Translations under genes and position numbers: made by a program
In this document: positions 1 to 11,390 of the stretch, one piece after another
Layout of the letters: every line of letters begins with the position of its first letter
How positions within the stretch are numbered: position 1 is the first letter of the stretch
Notes under the pieces: model-generated
What the model was told of the DNA's origin: nothing
Databases searched by the model: none
Seen by the model: the letters and a program-made list of their open reading frames with translations, nothing else
Assembly: GCA_900473175.1 (NCBI GenBank)
Contig: UCKM01000026.1
Span: 1-35,810 of the forward strand
DNA length: 35,810 nucleotides
Direction: 5' to 3'
Origin: Hyphomicrobiales bacterium
GTDB lineage: Bacteria > Pseudomonadota > Alphaproteobacteria > Rhizobiales > Rhizobiaceae

Positions 1-1816
1 CAATCCTGCCACCGGTGGCCCGCGCGTCGCCAAGCTGCGCGCCGAACTCGAAACCCTTGGCCTTGACGGTTTTCTCGTGCCGCGCGCCGACGAACACCAG
101 GGCGAATATGTGCCCGCCCGTGCCCGCCGACTCGCCTGGCTGACCGGATTTACCGGTTCGGCTGGTGTGGCGCTGATCATGAAAGACAAGGCCCACCTGT
201 TTGTCGATGGCCGCTACACGCTGCAGGCTGCCGAACAGACCGACCCGGACGTCTTCGCCATCGAAAGCCTGGTCGATACGCCGCCGCCCGTATGGCTGCG
301 CGATGCGGAAAAGAAATTCACGATCGGATTTGATCCATGGCTGCACACGATCAGCGAAACCAAGGCCTTGCGCGAGGCGCTTGAGAAGAACGGCGGCAGC
401 CTCGTGGCTGTGAAGGATAATCTCGTCGACGTTATCTGGGACGATCAGCCCTCGCCGCCGCTTGAAGCGGTCACCATTCAGCCGGAAAAATATGCCGGCA
501 AGCTCGCCAGCGAAAAGCTGCGTGATCTGGCGGGAGCTGTGGCCAAGGCCAAGGCCGACGCGACTGTGCTCACAGACCCATCTTCAATAGCGTGGGCGTT
601 CAACATTCGCGGCAATGACGTCAGCAATACCCCGTTGCCCCTCGCCTTCGCGTTCCTTCCCGCCTCAGGCGAACCGCTGCTCTTCATCGACAAGCGCAAG
701 CTGCCGATCGAAACCGAGGCTTACCTTACACAGCTTTCGACCCTGCGCGCGCCTTCGGCACTGGAAGGCGATGTCGCGGCGTTCGCGGCCGAGGGCAAGA
801 CCATCATGCTCGATCCGGCCTTGGCTGCCGAGAAGCTGCGCCTCATCATCGAGCAGGCAGGTGGACATGTCGTGGACGGTCTCGACCCTGCGCGCCTGCC
901 GCGCGCGGTCAAGAACCCGGTCGAGCTTCAAGGCGCCCGCAAGTCGCATGAACGCGACGGCGTTGCCATGGTGTCGTTCCTCTCCTGGATCGATGCGCAA
1001 GCGCCCGGGACTGTCGATGAAATCATCGCAGCGACAAAGCTTGAGGAGACACGGCGGACTGTGGCCGAAGGCTTCCAGATGCCGCTCGAAAACCTGTCGT
1101 TCGACAGCATTTCGGGGGCAGGTCCGAACGGCGCATTTGCCCACTACCGCGTGAGCACGCAGTCGAACCGCGTGCTGCAGGATGGCGAGCTTTACCTGAT
1201 CGACAGCGGCGGGCAGTATCGCGACGGCACAACGGACATCACCCGTACCCTGCCCGTCGGCAAACCTTCCGACGACATGAAGCGCAAGTTCACGCTGGTG
1301 CTGAAAGGCATGATCGCCATTTCGACCGCACAGTTTCCCAAGGGCACGCGCGGCATGGACATCGACGTTCTTGCCCGCATCGCATTGTGGAAACAGGGCT
1401 ATGATTACGGCCATGGTACCGGCCACGGTGTTGGCTCGTTCCTGTCGGTGCACGAAGGCCCGCAAAGCATTTCGAAGCGCGGCGTGCACGAACTCTTGCC
1501 CGGCATGATCCTTTCCAACGAGCCTGGCTACTACAAACCGGGCGGCTATGGCATCCGCACGGAGAACCTGCTCATCGTCACCGAACCGGAAATCCCGGAA
1601 GGCGGCGACATCCCGATGATGGGCTTTGAAACGATCACGCTTTGCCCCATCGACAAACGCCTGATCGATACAAGCCTGCTTGTGCGCGAAGAGTTGATCT
1701 GGCTCGATACCTATCACGCCCGCGTCCGCGAAGCACTCTTACCCCATACCAAAGGTCCCGAGCGCGAATGGCTCATTGCCGCGACAGAGCCGTTCGGTCA
1801 CGAGGCGAAGGGCTGA
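1..1816 (+). CDS. Aminopeptidase P family protein (M24B metallopeptidase), 5' partial
   Basis: Removes N-terminal residues from peptides of the Xaa-Pro type; probably a soluble cytoplasmic enzyme. The reading frame is open from base 2, so the true start lies upstream of the window; the GTG at 77 is only the first in-window start codon. Counting from that GTG, two creatinase-like N-terminal domains (about 1-280) precede a C-terminal M24 pita-bread domain. Dinuclear metal ligands are visible: Asp376 (DSGG), Asp387, His450 (GTGHGVG), Glu482 (SNEPGYY) and Glu518 (GFET). The roughly 600-residue length fits the long three-domain aminopeptidase P class rather than the 440-residue E. coli type. The TGA at 1814-1816 directly abuts the stop of the convergent azlD gene at 1817. 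Family assignment is firm; the exact substrate is not known. Confidence 0.93.
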   Translation, partial: NPATGGPRVAKLRAELETLGLDGFLVPRADEHQGEYVPARARRLAWLTGFTGSAGVALIMKDKAHLFVDGRYTLQAAEQTDPDVFAIESLVDTPPPVWLRDAEKKFTIGFDPWLHTISETKALREALEKNGGSLVAVKDNLVDVIWDDQPSPPLEAVTIQPEKYAGKLASEKLRDLAGAVAKAKADATVLTDPSSIAWAFNIRGNDVSNTPLPLAFAFLPASGEPLLFIDKRKLPIETEAYLTQLSTLRAPSALEGDVAAFAAEGKTIMLDPALAAEKLRLIIEQAGGHVVDGLDPARLPRAVKNPVELQGARKSHERDGVAMVSFLSWIDAQAPGTVDEIIAATKLEETRRTVAEGFQMPLENLSFDSISGAGPNGAFAHYRVSTQSNRVLQDGELYLIDSGGQYRDGTTDITRTLPVGKPSDDMKRKFTLVLKGMIAISTAQFPKGTRGMDIDVLARIALWKQGYDYGHGTGHGVGSFLSVHEGPQSISKRGVHELLPGMILSNEPGYYKPGGYGIRTENLLIVTEPEIPEGGDIPMMGFETITLCPIDKRLIDTSLLVREELIWLDTYHARVREALLPHTKGPEREWLIAATEPFGHEAKG

Positions 1817-2110
1817 TCAGGAGAATTGGCGCAGCAGAATGATCATTGCTGCGCCAGCAAGGAACATGGTGAGCGCGTTGAACCGCAGCGAGATCACCCC
1901 GGCGAAGGCAAGCGCGACCAGCCCGCGCCAATCTGCGGTGGCCGCAGCCGGAGCCACCAGTGTCGTCAAGACAGCGGCCGGCACGGCATTGAGCGCCACC
2001 TCGACACGCGGATGAATACGCTCAAAGCGGGAAAGCACCAGATGACCGCCAATGCGCGTCAGGAAGGTCAGGACCGCGCCGGCGATCGTAATCCAGAATA
2101 TCGACGACAT
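1817..2110 (-). CDS. azlD: AzlD family branched-chain amino acid transport subunit
   Basis: Small hydrophobic membrane protein of 97 residues, the usual AzlD size, with about three to four transmembrane segments (starting SIFWITIAGAVLTFLTRIGG). It pairs with AzlC to form an exporter for branched-chain amino acids and some analogues in the inner membrane. The ATG at 2110 was chosen because it gives a family-length protein and lies one base after the TGA of azlC (2112-2114 on this strand), indicating coupled translation. An open frame runs further upstream but only overlaps azlC. The 3' end abuts the stop codon of the convergent peptidase gene with no spacer. The substrate is inferred from the family only. 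Confidence 0.85.
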   Translation of the reverse strand: MSSIFWITIAGAVLTFLTRIGGHLVLSRFERIHPRVEVALNAVPAAVLTTLVAPAAATADWRGLVALAFAGVISLRFNALTMFLAGAAMIILLRQFS

Positions 2111-2111
2111 C

Positions 2112-2855
2112 TCAGCGTTTCTCCTGCGCTGGTTTCGGCTTGGCCACGATGACGGCGACAAAGATGCCGGCCAGGGCACCGATACTCACGTGCCAGGGCG
2201 AGCCAATCGTCTTGTAGGCAATGATGGAAGCAACACCGCTCGCAATGACGATCGGTCCCCAATTGTCACGCTTGCGAAAACCCATGACGAGACCGAGAAA
2301 GTAAATGGGCAGCAGCATATCGATGCCGAACGCGTGCGGATCAGAAATGAGATTGCCGAAGAGGCCGCCGATCCATGCTTCGAGCACCCACATCACATAA
2401 ATCGGGGTGGCAACACCAAGATACCAGATAAAGGTAACGGGCCTCCCCGATTCGGCCCGCTTTTCCGTTTCCGCATATTGCGGATCAGTCAGAAGGAAGT
2501 AGCTGAGCATGCTTTGCATCGGCTTGAAGTGGCCGATGCGCCGTCCAACCGCAGCCGAATAAAGGACATGCCGAAAGTTGACGGCGAAGATGGAAAAGAC
2601 GATGAGCCAGGCGGGGACGTTGTGGCCGAAGAGTTCGATGCCGACCATCTGGCTCGCACCGCCGAAGATGGTCGCACTCATCAGCACTGCTTCGCCGACG
2701 CTAAACCCGTTATCGATTGCCAAAGCGCCGAAGAGAAGGCCGAATGGAGCAGACGCAACCATGATCGGCAGGCCTTTTGCGAAGCCTTCCCAGAATTGCG
2801 TACGGGAACTGGAGTCAGAAGCGGCCTGATCCCGTTGATATATTTGTTCATCCAT
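2112..2855 (-). CDS. azlC: AzlC family branched-chain amino acid exporter, large subunit
   Basis: Inner-membrane permease of 247 residues. A short hydrophilic N-terminus (about 1-22) is followed by the family's opening motif FWEGFAKGLPIMVASAPFG and several hydrophobic helices; the segment GASQMVGIELFG is typical of AzlC. With AzlD it exports leucine/isoleucine/valine-type amino acids driven by proton motive force (family knowledge). It is the first gene of a two-gene operon, with azlD starting one base after its stop. The upstream region is shared with a divergent cupin gene and holds a small palindrome. No Lrp or LysR regulator lies adjacent, although these often accompany azlCD. Confidence 0.88.
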   Translation of the reverse strand: MDEQIYQRDQAASDSSSRTQFWEGFAKGLPIMVASAPFGLLFGALAIDNGFSVGEAVLMSATIFGGASQMVGIELFGHNVPAWLIVFSIFAVNFRHVLYSAAVGRRIGHFKPMQSMLSYFLLTDPQYAETEKRAESGRPVTFIWYLGVATPIYVMWVLEAWIGGLFGNLISDPHAFGIDMLLPIYFLGLVMGFRKRDNWGPIVIASGVASIIAYKTIGSPWHVSIGALAGIFVAVIVAKPKPAQEKR

Positions 2856-2903
2856 GGGTCTGCTCTAGGGCATCGTCACAGGGCTGTCACGTGAGATTTG
2901 TTG

Positions 2904-2918
2904 ATTGATACCATCAAT
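2904..2918. promoter_or_regulatory. Palindrome in the azlC/cupin divergent intergenic region
   Basis: A perfect inverted repeat ATTGAT-ACC-ATCAAT lies in the 155-bp region between the divergent azlC and cupin starts. Just before it, TCACGTGA at 2887-2894 is an 8-bp palindrome, and GTCAC occurs twice (about 2876 and 2887). The layout suits a dimeric transcription factor controlling one or both genes, but no regulator is encoded nearby and I cannot name the family. Confidence 0.35.
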
Positions 2919-3010
2919 GTTGTTGCAGCGAGGGGTCGAGGGTCCCCTGCTTGTCACCCTTTGCACCCCTATGTAGGCTTGCATCCGATTGCATTAAAGG
3001 GAGAGAGATC

Positions 3011-3355
3011 ATGGCGCATGTCATCGATCGCGATGTCTGGGCAGAGCATCCAGAACTCTGGCGCGGCGAGATTACCGGCAGGCCCTATGGCACCAACGTG
3101 TCGATCATTTTCAACAGCCAGGAGCGCATGGGCGGCGGCCCGCGCTTGCACAGGCATCCCTACCCCGAGACATTCATCATCCGCAAAGGCAAGGCACGCT
3201 TTACCGTTGGCGATCAGGTCATCGACGCGCATGAGGGGCAGATCGTCGTCGCACCCGCCGACACGCCGCACAAATTCGAAAACCTTGGACCCGGCAGGCT
3301 GGAGACGATCGATATTCATGCCAATGAAGTCTTTGTGACCGAGTGGCTGGAGTGA
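3011..3355 (+). CDS. Small cupin-domain protein
   Basis: A 114-residue single-domain cupin. Cupin motif 1 is visible as HRHPYPETF (His47, His49, Glu53) and motif 2 as the PADTPHKFEN segment with His87; together these are the usual three-His/one-Glu metal site. The ATG at 3011 follows a good ribosome site (AAGGGAGAGAGATC). Such stand-alone cupins can be dioxygenases, isomerases or small-molecule binders; the sequence does not tell which. It is a single gene transcribed away from azlC, and the next gene is convergent. Confidence 0.82.
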   Translation: MAHVIDRDVWAEHPELWRGEITGRPYGTNVSIIFNSQERMGGGPRLHRHPYPETFIIRKGKARFTVGDQVIDAHEGQIVVAPADTPHKFENLGPGRLETIDIHANEVFVTEWLE

Positions 3356-3418
3356 GCATCTCGGTTGCTTTGGCTCTGTGCGCGGTTCGACACAGCCGAC
3401 CTGCAGCAGAATCGTGGA

Positions 3419-6557
<3,139 letters not shown>

Positions 6558-8237
6558 TCAGGAAAGGACGGCAGCATTCTCCCGCAGCAACCGGACTGCT
6601 GCTGCCCGGGCCTCGTCGGTGACGCTGGCGCCGGCGAGCATGCGGGCAATCTCTTCCTGCCGGTCGCCGGTTTCCATGGCGCGGATGGAAGTGGCAACGC
6701 GGTCATTGCCAGCCGCGGCTTTGGCGATAAGGAAATGCGTCTGTGCCCGCGCCGCCACCTGCGGCGCGTGGGTTACGGAGAGCACCTGAACCTGACCCGC
6801 CAGCCGCCGCAAGCGCTGACCGATCGCATCGGCCACCGCGCCACCGACGCCTGTATCGATCTCATCGAATACCAGGGTCGGCGCAGAACCGCGATCGGCA
6901 AGCGCAACTTTTAGTGCCAGCAGAAATCGTGAAAGTTCGCCGCCTGATGCAACCTTCATCATCGGACCGGCGCGCGTTCCGGGATTGGTGCGCACCCAAT
7001 ATTCAATCGTATCAATGCCATCGGCCGTGCGATTGTTCGGATCGCTGCTCATCTCGACGATGAATTCGGCCCGCTCCAGTTTCAGCGCCGGCAGCTCCGC
7101 CATCACGGCCTGTTTCAAATGGTCGGCCGTCTCGCGCCTGTCATTCGATAGCGCCAGCGCTGCCTGATCGTAAGCGTCGCGCGCAGCCAAAGCCTCGGCT
7201 TCCAGGCCCGCCAGCCTCTCCGCGCCCGCATCAATATCGGCGAGATCGGCATCCATCCTGTCGCGCAGCGCGGCAAGATCATCGACGGGGACCGAGTATT
7301 TCCGGGCGGCGGCGCGCAGCGCGAACAGTCGCTCTTCCGTCTGTTCGAGTACGCGCGGATCGAAATCGATGGCGCGAATGGCTTGCTCAATGCCGTTCTG
7401 CGCTTCCGCCAACGCGTTCAGGGCTTCATCGATCGCCTTGACCACCGGTTCGAGCAAGTGCGGCGCTTCCGGGACCTTGCGCTCCAGCCGGCGCACCAGA
7501 CTAGCGAGCGACGGCACGGGCGAGGCGTTACCGGAAAGCACCTCGTTGGCGTCGTTGACGTCGCCCGCGATCTTCTCCGATCGCATCATGTCCGTGCGCC
7601 TGATCGCGAGTGTTTCCTCTTCCTGCGGTTCTGGATCGAGCTTGCCAAGCTCTTCCACGGATGCGCGCAGATAATCTGCCTCGCGCGCCGCCGCTTCGAC
7701 CTTGGCGCGGTGGCGCACAAGCGCCTGCTCAGTATCGCGCCACGACTTGTGCAGTGCGCGCACCAGCGCCGCTTTGATCTCGAGCGCGCCGAAGGCATCG
7801 AGCAGGGTGCGGTGAATGTCTATATCGACCAAGGCACGGTCGTCGTGCTGGCCGTGAATCTCGACGAGCCTGCGGCCAAGCTCCCTGAGGAGCGTTACAC
7901 TCGCCGCCTGATCATTGATGAAGACCCGGCTGCGACCGTCGGAGGTTTGAATGCGCCGCAGGATAATGTCGCCATCATCGTCGATGTCATTGTCACGCAG
8001 CAATATGCGCGCCGGATGGCTGCCCATTACGTCGAACACGGCAGTCACCTGCCCCTGATCCGCCCCATGGCGCACGAGCGAGGCGTCGCCGCGCGCGCCC
8101 AGGGCAAGCGACAAGGCATCGAGCAGAATCGATTTTCCTGCGCCGGTTTCGCCTGTCAGCACTGACAGACCTTCGCGAAACTCGATGTCGAGCCGTTCAA
8201 TCAGAACAATATCGCGGATCGACAGATGCGAAAGCAT
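6558..8237 (-). CDS. recN: DNA repair protein RecN (SMC-like ATPase)
   Basis: RecN is a cohesin-like ATPase acting early in double-strand break repair. The 559-residue protein has an N-terminal Walker A at about 29-36 (GETGAGKS), a long coiled-coil middle part rich in Ala/Glu/Arg (about 160-370), an ABC signature region (SGGELSRFLLALK) and Walker B (VFDEIDTGVGG) near the C-terminus. The ATG at 8237 gives the family N-terminus MLSHLSIRDIVLIERLDI; an open frame upstream only reads through the end of bamD. It lies 23 bases downstream of bamD, as in other Rhizobiales. I saw no obvious alphaproteobacterial SOS box immediately upstream. Confidence 0.96.
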   Translation of the reverse strand: MLSHLSIRDIVLIERLDIEFREGLSVLTGETGAGKSILLDALSLALGARGDASLVRHGADQGQVTAVFDVMGSHPARILLRDNDIDDDGDIILRRIQTSDGRSRVFINDQAASVTLLRELGRRLVEIHGQHDDRALVDIDIHRTLLDAFGALEIKAALVRALHKSWRDTEQALVRHRAKVEAAAREADYLRASVEELGKLDPEPQEEETLAIRRTDMMRSEKIAGDVNDANEVLSGNASPVPSLASLVRRLERKVPEAPHLLEPVVKAIDEALNALAEAQNGIEQAIRAIDFDPRVLEQTEERLFALRAAARKYSVPVDDLAALRDRMDADLADIDAGAERLAGLEAEALAARDAYDQAALALSNDRRETADHLKQAVMAELPALKLERAEFIVEMSSDPNNRTADGIDTIEYWVRTNPGTRAGPMMKVASGGELSRFLLALKVALADRGSAPTLVFDEIDTGVGGAVADAIGQRLRRLAGQVQVLSVTHAPQVAARAQTHFLIAKAAAGNDRVATSIRAMETGDRQEEIARMLAGASVTDEARAAAVRLLRENAAVLS

Positions 8238-8260
8238 GGATCGCTCAGGTTGCTGGAGAG

Positions 8261-9148
8261 TTAGACGCCGTCTTTGCCACCAACGATAGCCCGCGCAGCA
8301 TTGGAAAGCCAAGATCCTGCGCTTTCGCGCGGTTGGAGCCCGCCGCTCTGCAGCAGTTTGTAGCTGTCCTTGTACCACTGGCTGTCAGGATAGTTCTGGC
8401 CGAGAACCGCCGCCGCAGCCTGTGCTTCGGTGGTGATGCCGAGTGCATAATAGGCTTCCGTCAGACGCGCCAGAGCTTCTTCGACGTGGCGCGTGTTCGA
8501 ATATTGCTCGACAACGCCACGGAACCGCTTGATCGCCGCCAGATATTCCTTGCGCTCGAGATAGTAGCGGCCGACCTGCATTTCCTTGCCGGCGAGCTGG
8601 TCGCGGCCAAAACGGATCTTTGCCCTCGAATCTTCGACATATTCCGAATCGGGGAAGCGCTCGACGACCTCGTTGAAGGCTGCGATGGAACGGCGTGTCA
8701 TGCTTTGTTCGCGTGTCACGTCGGGGATCTGGCGGTAGTAGGCAAGACCGGTGATGTAATAGGCGTAGGCGGCCTCCGGCTGCGTCGGATAAAGCGCGAT
8801 ATAGCGCTTGGTCATGTTGACCGCTTCGTCATACTTGCCGGCGCGATAATTGGCGAAGGCGCCCATCACCAGAGATTTGCGGGCGAATTCCGAATAGGGG
8901 TGCTGGCGGTCAACGGCATCGAATTTCTTGGCGGCCTCGTCCAGACGGCCGGAATTGAGATTTGCAAGTGCCTGATTGTAGAGGACATCGGCAGGTTCGA
9001 TGGTGTCGACATAGGCGTTGAGATCGATGTCATCGTCCTTGGATGCACAACCGGACATTGCCAGCGCTCCGGCGATGGGAACAAGAAGAAGGGCCAATCT
9101 GGCCCTATTGCCAAACCCCATATTCATCGACATTCTGCAATTCGCCAT
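8261..9148 (-). CDS. bamD: Outer membrane protein assembly factor BamD (lipoprotein)
   Basis: A lipoprotein of the BAM complex that folds beta-barrel proteins into the outer membrane. From the ATG at 9148 the protein has 295 residues: a basic N-terminus, a hydrophobic signal (about 17-33), a lipobox MSGC with lipidated Cys34, then five TPR-like repeats (for example [20 protein letters not shown] and the [20 protein letters not shown] block). The start was chosen because GGAGAC lies about six bases upstream; ATGs at 9133 and 9124 are alternatives that keep the signal peptide. In relatives bamD directly follows lpxC; here a three-gene cassette intervenes. recN follows after 23 bases. Confidence 0.94.
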   Translation of the reverse strand: MANCRMSMNMGFGNRARLALLLVPIAGALAMSGCASKDDDIDLNAYVDTIEPADVLYNQALANLNSGRLDEAAKKFDAVDRQHPYSEFARKSLVMGAFANYRAGKYDEAVNMTKRYIALYPTQPEAAYAYYITGLAYYRQIPDVTREQSMTRRSIAAFNEVVERFPDSEYVEDSRAKIRFGRDQLAGKEMQVGRYYLERKEYLAAIKRFRGVVEQYSNTRHVEEALARLTEAYYALGITTEAQAAAAVLGQNYPDSQWYKDSYKLLQSGGLQPRESAGSWLSNAARAIVGGKDGV

Positions 9149-9176
9149 GCTGTCTCCGGCCCCACACAATAGTTTA

Positions 9177-9222
9177 AGAGCATTGATCGCAAACCCGATA
9201 TCATGTTTGCGATCGATGCTCT
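9177..9222. repeat. Imperfect palindrome / stem-loop upstream of bamD
   Basis: The arms AGAGCATTGATCGCAAA (9177-9193) and TTTGCGATCGATGCTCT (9206-9222) pair over 17 positions with one G-T wobble around a 12-nt loop. It sits 28 bp upstream of the bamD start and 125 bp past the DUF4865 stop. There is no T-run, so a simple terminator is unlikely. It resembles the dispersed intergenic palindromes common in Rhizobiales, but only one copy is in this window. It could also fold in the bamD 5' leader. Confidence 0.6.
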
Positions 9223-9347
9223 AGGCATACTCAATCTTACCGTCGGTTGGGCGTTCATAAACCACAAGCCGACAGAATCAGCAATCTTATTGCCATGTAA
9301 TCGTCCAAATTTGTGGCGGAAGGCGAAATGAGTTGCAATATCCACTT

Positions 9348-9917
9348 TCAATTGCGTCCGGGCGTGGAAATGTGCCCGATATCATAGGTTTGGACGCCGT
9401 TTACTGACATAATGGGTTGCCTCTCGCCCCATAATTGAAAGCGGATTCGTGTCCAGGTCGTTGGCTCGAACGCCGCAATCGAGGCCAGCGCACCGCCACG
9501 CTCGACATCGCCCGACGCTTCCTCGCTCTCGAGCTTGCGCAGGTCAGCAAGCGAGGAATGCGGCGCGGTGGTCCGCATTTCCCTTGTTGCGCATACGGCA
9601 CTAGCAACATCAGCCGACAGTTCAGCTTTCCATACGAACCATGTATTCACGACTGGCCAGCCAAATGACTGCGTCAGACCGACAAAACCATCGCCGCACA
9701 GAAAATCGTTCAGGCCATCCGCATGCTCCCAGACATAGAATGGCGCATAGAGATTTTCCTGATTCTGGCTTCCGCCACCCCTTCGGGCAGTCAGATAAGC
9801 CTTGAATATCAGATTAGGGAAGTTGTCGAGCAGATGCCCCTTCTCCGCGATACGCCGATCGATGATCGTCATGTCATAATCGGCAGGAAGGGCAAAACTA
9901 TATTGCATCGCAATCAT
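9348..9917 (-). CDS. DUF4865 family protein
   Basis: A 189-residue soluble protein beginning MIAMQYSFALPADYDMTIID, which I recognise as the DUF4865 family; the segment APFYVWEHADGLNDFLCG and FGWPVVNTWFVW are also typical. No biochemical function is established. The ATG at 9917 is 12 bases after the tautomerase stop and has GAGGGG upstream, so the two are co-translated. In other genomes as I recall it, DUF4865 genes travel with a tautomerase and a LysR regulator, exactly the set seen here, which suggests a small catabolic or detoxifying unit. The protein may be distantly related to monooxygenase-like ferredoxin folds; that is a guess. Confidence 0.75.
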   Translation of the reverse strand: MIAMQYSFALPADYDMTIIDRRIAEKGHLLDNFPNLIFKAYLTARRGGGSQNQENLYAPFYVWEHADGLNDFLCGDGFVGLTQSFGWPVVNTWFVWKAELSADVASAVCATREMRTTAPHSSLADLRKLESEEASGDVERGGALASIAAFEPTTWTRIRFQLWGERQPIMSVNGVQTYDIGHISTPGRN

Positions 9918-9929
9918 TTCAATGCCCCC

Positions 9930-10319
9930 TCAAACAGCTTCCAGCATCTGCGTTTCGCCATTGCTGAAAGACCATTCGTCCCGACTTGAGGTGCTAACGA
10001 TGATCATGACGTCCTCAGGTCTCACAACGGGCGCTTCGGCCAACAGCGCAACCAATCGCTTGTAGAATGCTTTTTTCGTCGCCGTGTCACGCGGCTTGCC
10101 GGTTGTTATTGAAAACACGACGAAATCATCCGAACGCGGTCCACCGAAATAATTGCGGTCGAAGATGAGTTCACCCGGCCGATGCTGATGGATGGCCTGA
10201 AACCGGTCGGCAGCCGGAACGTTGAACGTTTCGACCATGGCCTGATGCAGGCTGTCGGAAAGGGCTTTCAAGTACTCCGGCGATTTGCCTTCAAGCAACG
10301 AGATACGGGTAAAGGGCAT
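9930..10319 (-). CDS. Tautomerase family protein (4-oxalocrotonate tautomerase superfamily)
   Basis: A 129-residue protein with the superfamily's N-terminal catalytic proline (MPFTRISL, Pro1 after Met removal). The length matches the longer cis-CaaD/MSAD-like members rather than the 62-residue 4-OT. Arg and His residues (FQAIHQHRPGELIFDRNYFGG) could line the active site. The ATG at 10319 has AGGAGA a few bases upstream. It is the first gene of the tautomerase-DUF4865 pair and is divergent from a LysR regulator that probably controls it. Substrate is unknown; keto-enol tautomerisation or dehalogenation-like hydration are the known chemistries of the superfamily. Confidence 0.85.
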   Translation of the reverse strand: MPFTRISLLEGKSPEYLKALSDSLHQAMVETFNVPAADRFQAIHQHRPGELIFDRNYFGGPRSDDFVVFSITTGKPRDTATKKAFYKRLVALLAEAPVVRPEDVMIIVSTSSRDEWSFSNGETQMLEAV

Positions 10320-10384
10320 GGAACTTCTCCTGTTGCTGCGCCCACCGGCGCGATGACTTGACGCGGAATTTATAGACCGACATA

Positions 10385-10438
10385 ATCATCCTTAAAATCA
10401 GAAAATATTAAATCGATCATCCTGAAAAACGGGATAAT
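10385..10438. promoter_or_regulatory. Candidate LysR operator between lysR-type gene and tautomerase
   Basis: The 123-bp divergent region is AT-rich and carries the direct repeat ATCATCCT at 10385-10392 and 10416-10423 (31 bp apart, three helical turns), plus a partial inverted copy GGGATAAT at 10431-10438 that mirrors the second. This is the arrangement expected of a LysR-type regulator bound to recruitment and activation sites between itself and its target. No inducer is known. Confidence 0.45.
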
Positions 10439-10442
10439 TAAA

Positions 10443-11390
10443 ATGCGACGGATCACCTTTGATCTTGATGTTTTGCGGACCTTCACCACGGGTATCGAGC
10501 TCGGGAGCTTTGCCAAAGCTGCGGATCGTCTCGGCCGTTCCACGTCGGCGGTGAGCGCGCAGCTCAAAAAGCTCGAACAACAGGCCGATACTCCGATTTT
10601 CGTCAAAGCAGGGCGTGGTCTTGCGCTCACTGAGGCTGGTGAAACGATGCTGGCCTATGCACGCCGCCTGCTCGATCTCAATGACGAGGCTGCCACCGCC
10701 ATCCACGGCAGAGAACTCGAGGGTTGGGTACGGCTCGGGCTACAGGAGGACTTCGGCGAGACGATCCTGCCGCAAGTGCTGGGCCAGTTTGCGCGCGCCC
10801 ACCCCAAGGTGCGGATCGAGGCGCGCATTGCGCGCAATGCTGACCTCATCGACCGGGTTACTTCGGGCAAAATCGATCTGGCCCTGGCATGGAGCGATGG
10901 CGCCGTCACGCCGCACTATGAGCGGGTCATGGATGTTCCAATGTGCTGGGTTGGCGCGGCGGGTGATCAAAAAGAGTGGCTTGCATCGGCCGATGAGCCG
11001 TTACCCCTGGCGTCGCTGGAAGCACCGTGCCTGTTGAGAAATGCGGCGACCAACGCCTTGGACCGCGCATCTATTCCGTGGCGGCTATCGTTTATCAGTC
11101 CAAGCCTTGCCGGCTTGTGGGCGGCAACGGCCGCAGGCTTGGGCGTAACCGTCCGCACGCCGCTCGGACTTCCCATCAGCGTTCAGCCATTGCCGATTTC
11201 CGGGAGCGGCTTGCCAGCACTACCCTCGCTTGGACTATTGCTGCATCGCTCTGAAGCGCAATCCGAACCGGCGACGGCACGCCTCGCCTCGATCATGGTC
11301 GAGGCCGTACATAATGCATTCGCCGATCATAGAACCCAGGGCGCAAAAACGGGCGCGTTCACGGCGACGAGCGTCGCTCCGCGCGCTTGA
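10443..11390 (+). CDS. LysR-type transcriptional regulator
   Basis: A 315-residue regulator. Residues about 5-62 form the winged helix-turn-helix (FDLDVLRTFTTGIELGSFAK, then RLGRSTSAVSAQLKKLE), and about 90-295 the periplasmic-binding-like effector domain. It is transcribed divergently from the tautomerase-DUF4865 pair and most likely controls it together with its own gene. The last ~20 codons (HRTQGAKTG... to the stop) run antisense into the end of lpxC, giving a 64-bp convergent overlap. The tail past VHNAFADH is longer than a usual LysR end and may have been acquired when the cassette landed next to lpxC. The ribosome site is weak. Confidence 0.93.
   Translation: MRRITFDLDVLRTFTTGIELGSFAKAADRLGRSTSAVSAQLKKLEQQADTPIFVKAGRGLALTEAGETMLAYARRLLDLNDEAATAIHGRELEGWVRLGLQEDFGETILPQVLGQFARAHPKVRIEARIARNADLIDRVTSGKIDLALAWSDGAVTPHYERVMDVPMCWVGAAGDQKEWLASADEPLPLASLEAPCLLRNAATNALDRASIPWRLSFISPSLAGLWAATAAGLGVTVRTPLGLPISVQPLPISGSGLPALPSLGLLLHRSEAQSEPATARLASIMVEAVHNAFADHRTQGAKTGAFTATSVAPRA

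Noticed and set aside
665-1717. A 350-codon open frame on the minus strand inside the aminopeptidase gene
   Set aside because: It is antisense to a clearly conserved peptidase with all metal ligands; high GC content produces long shadow frames. No domain is recognisable.
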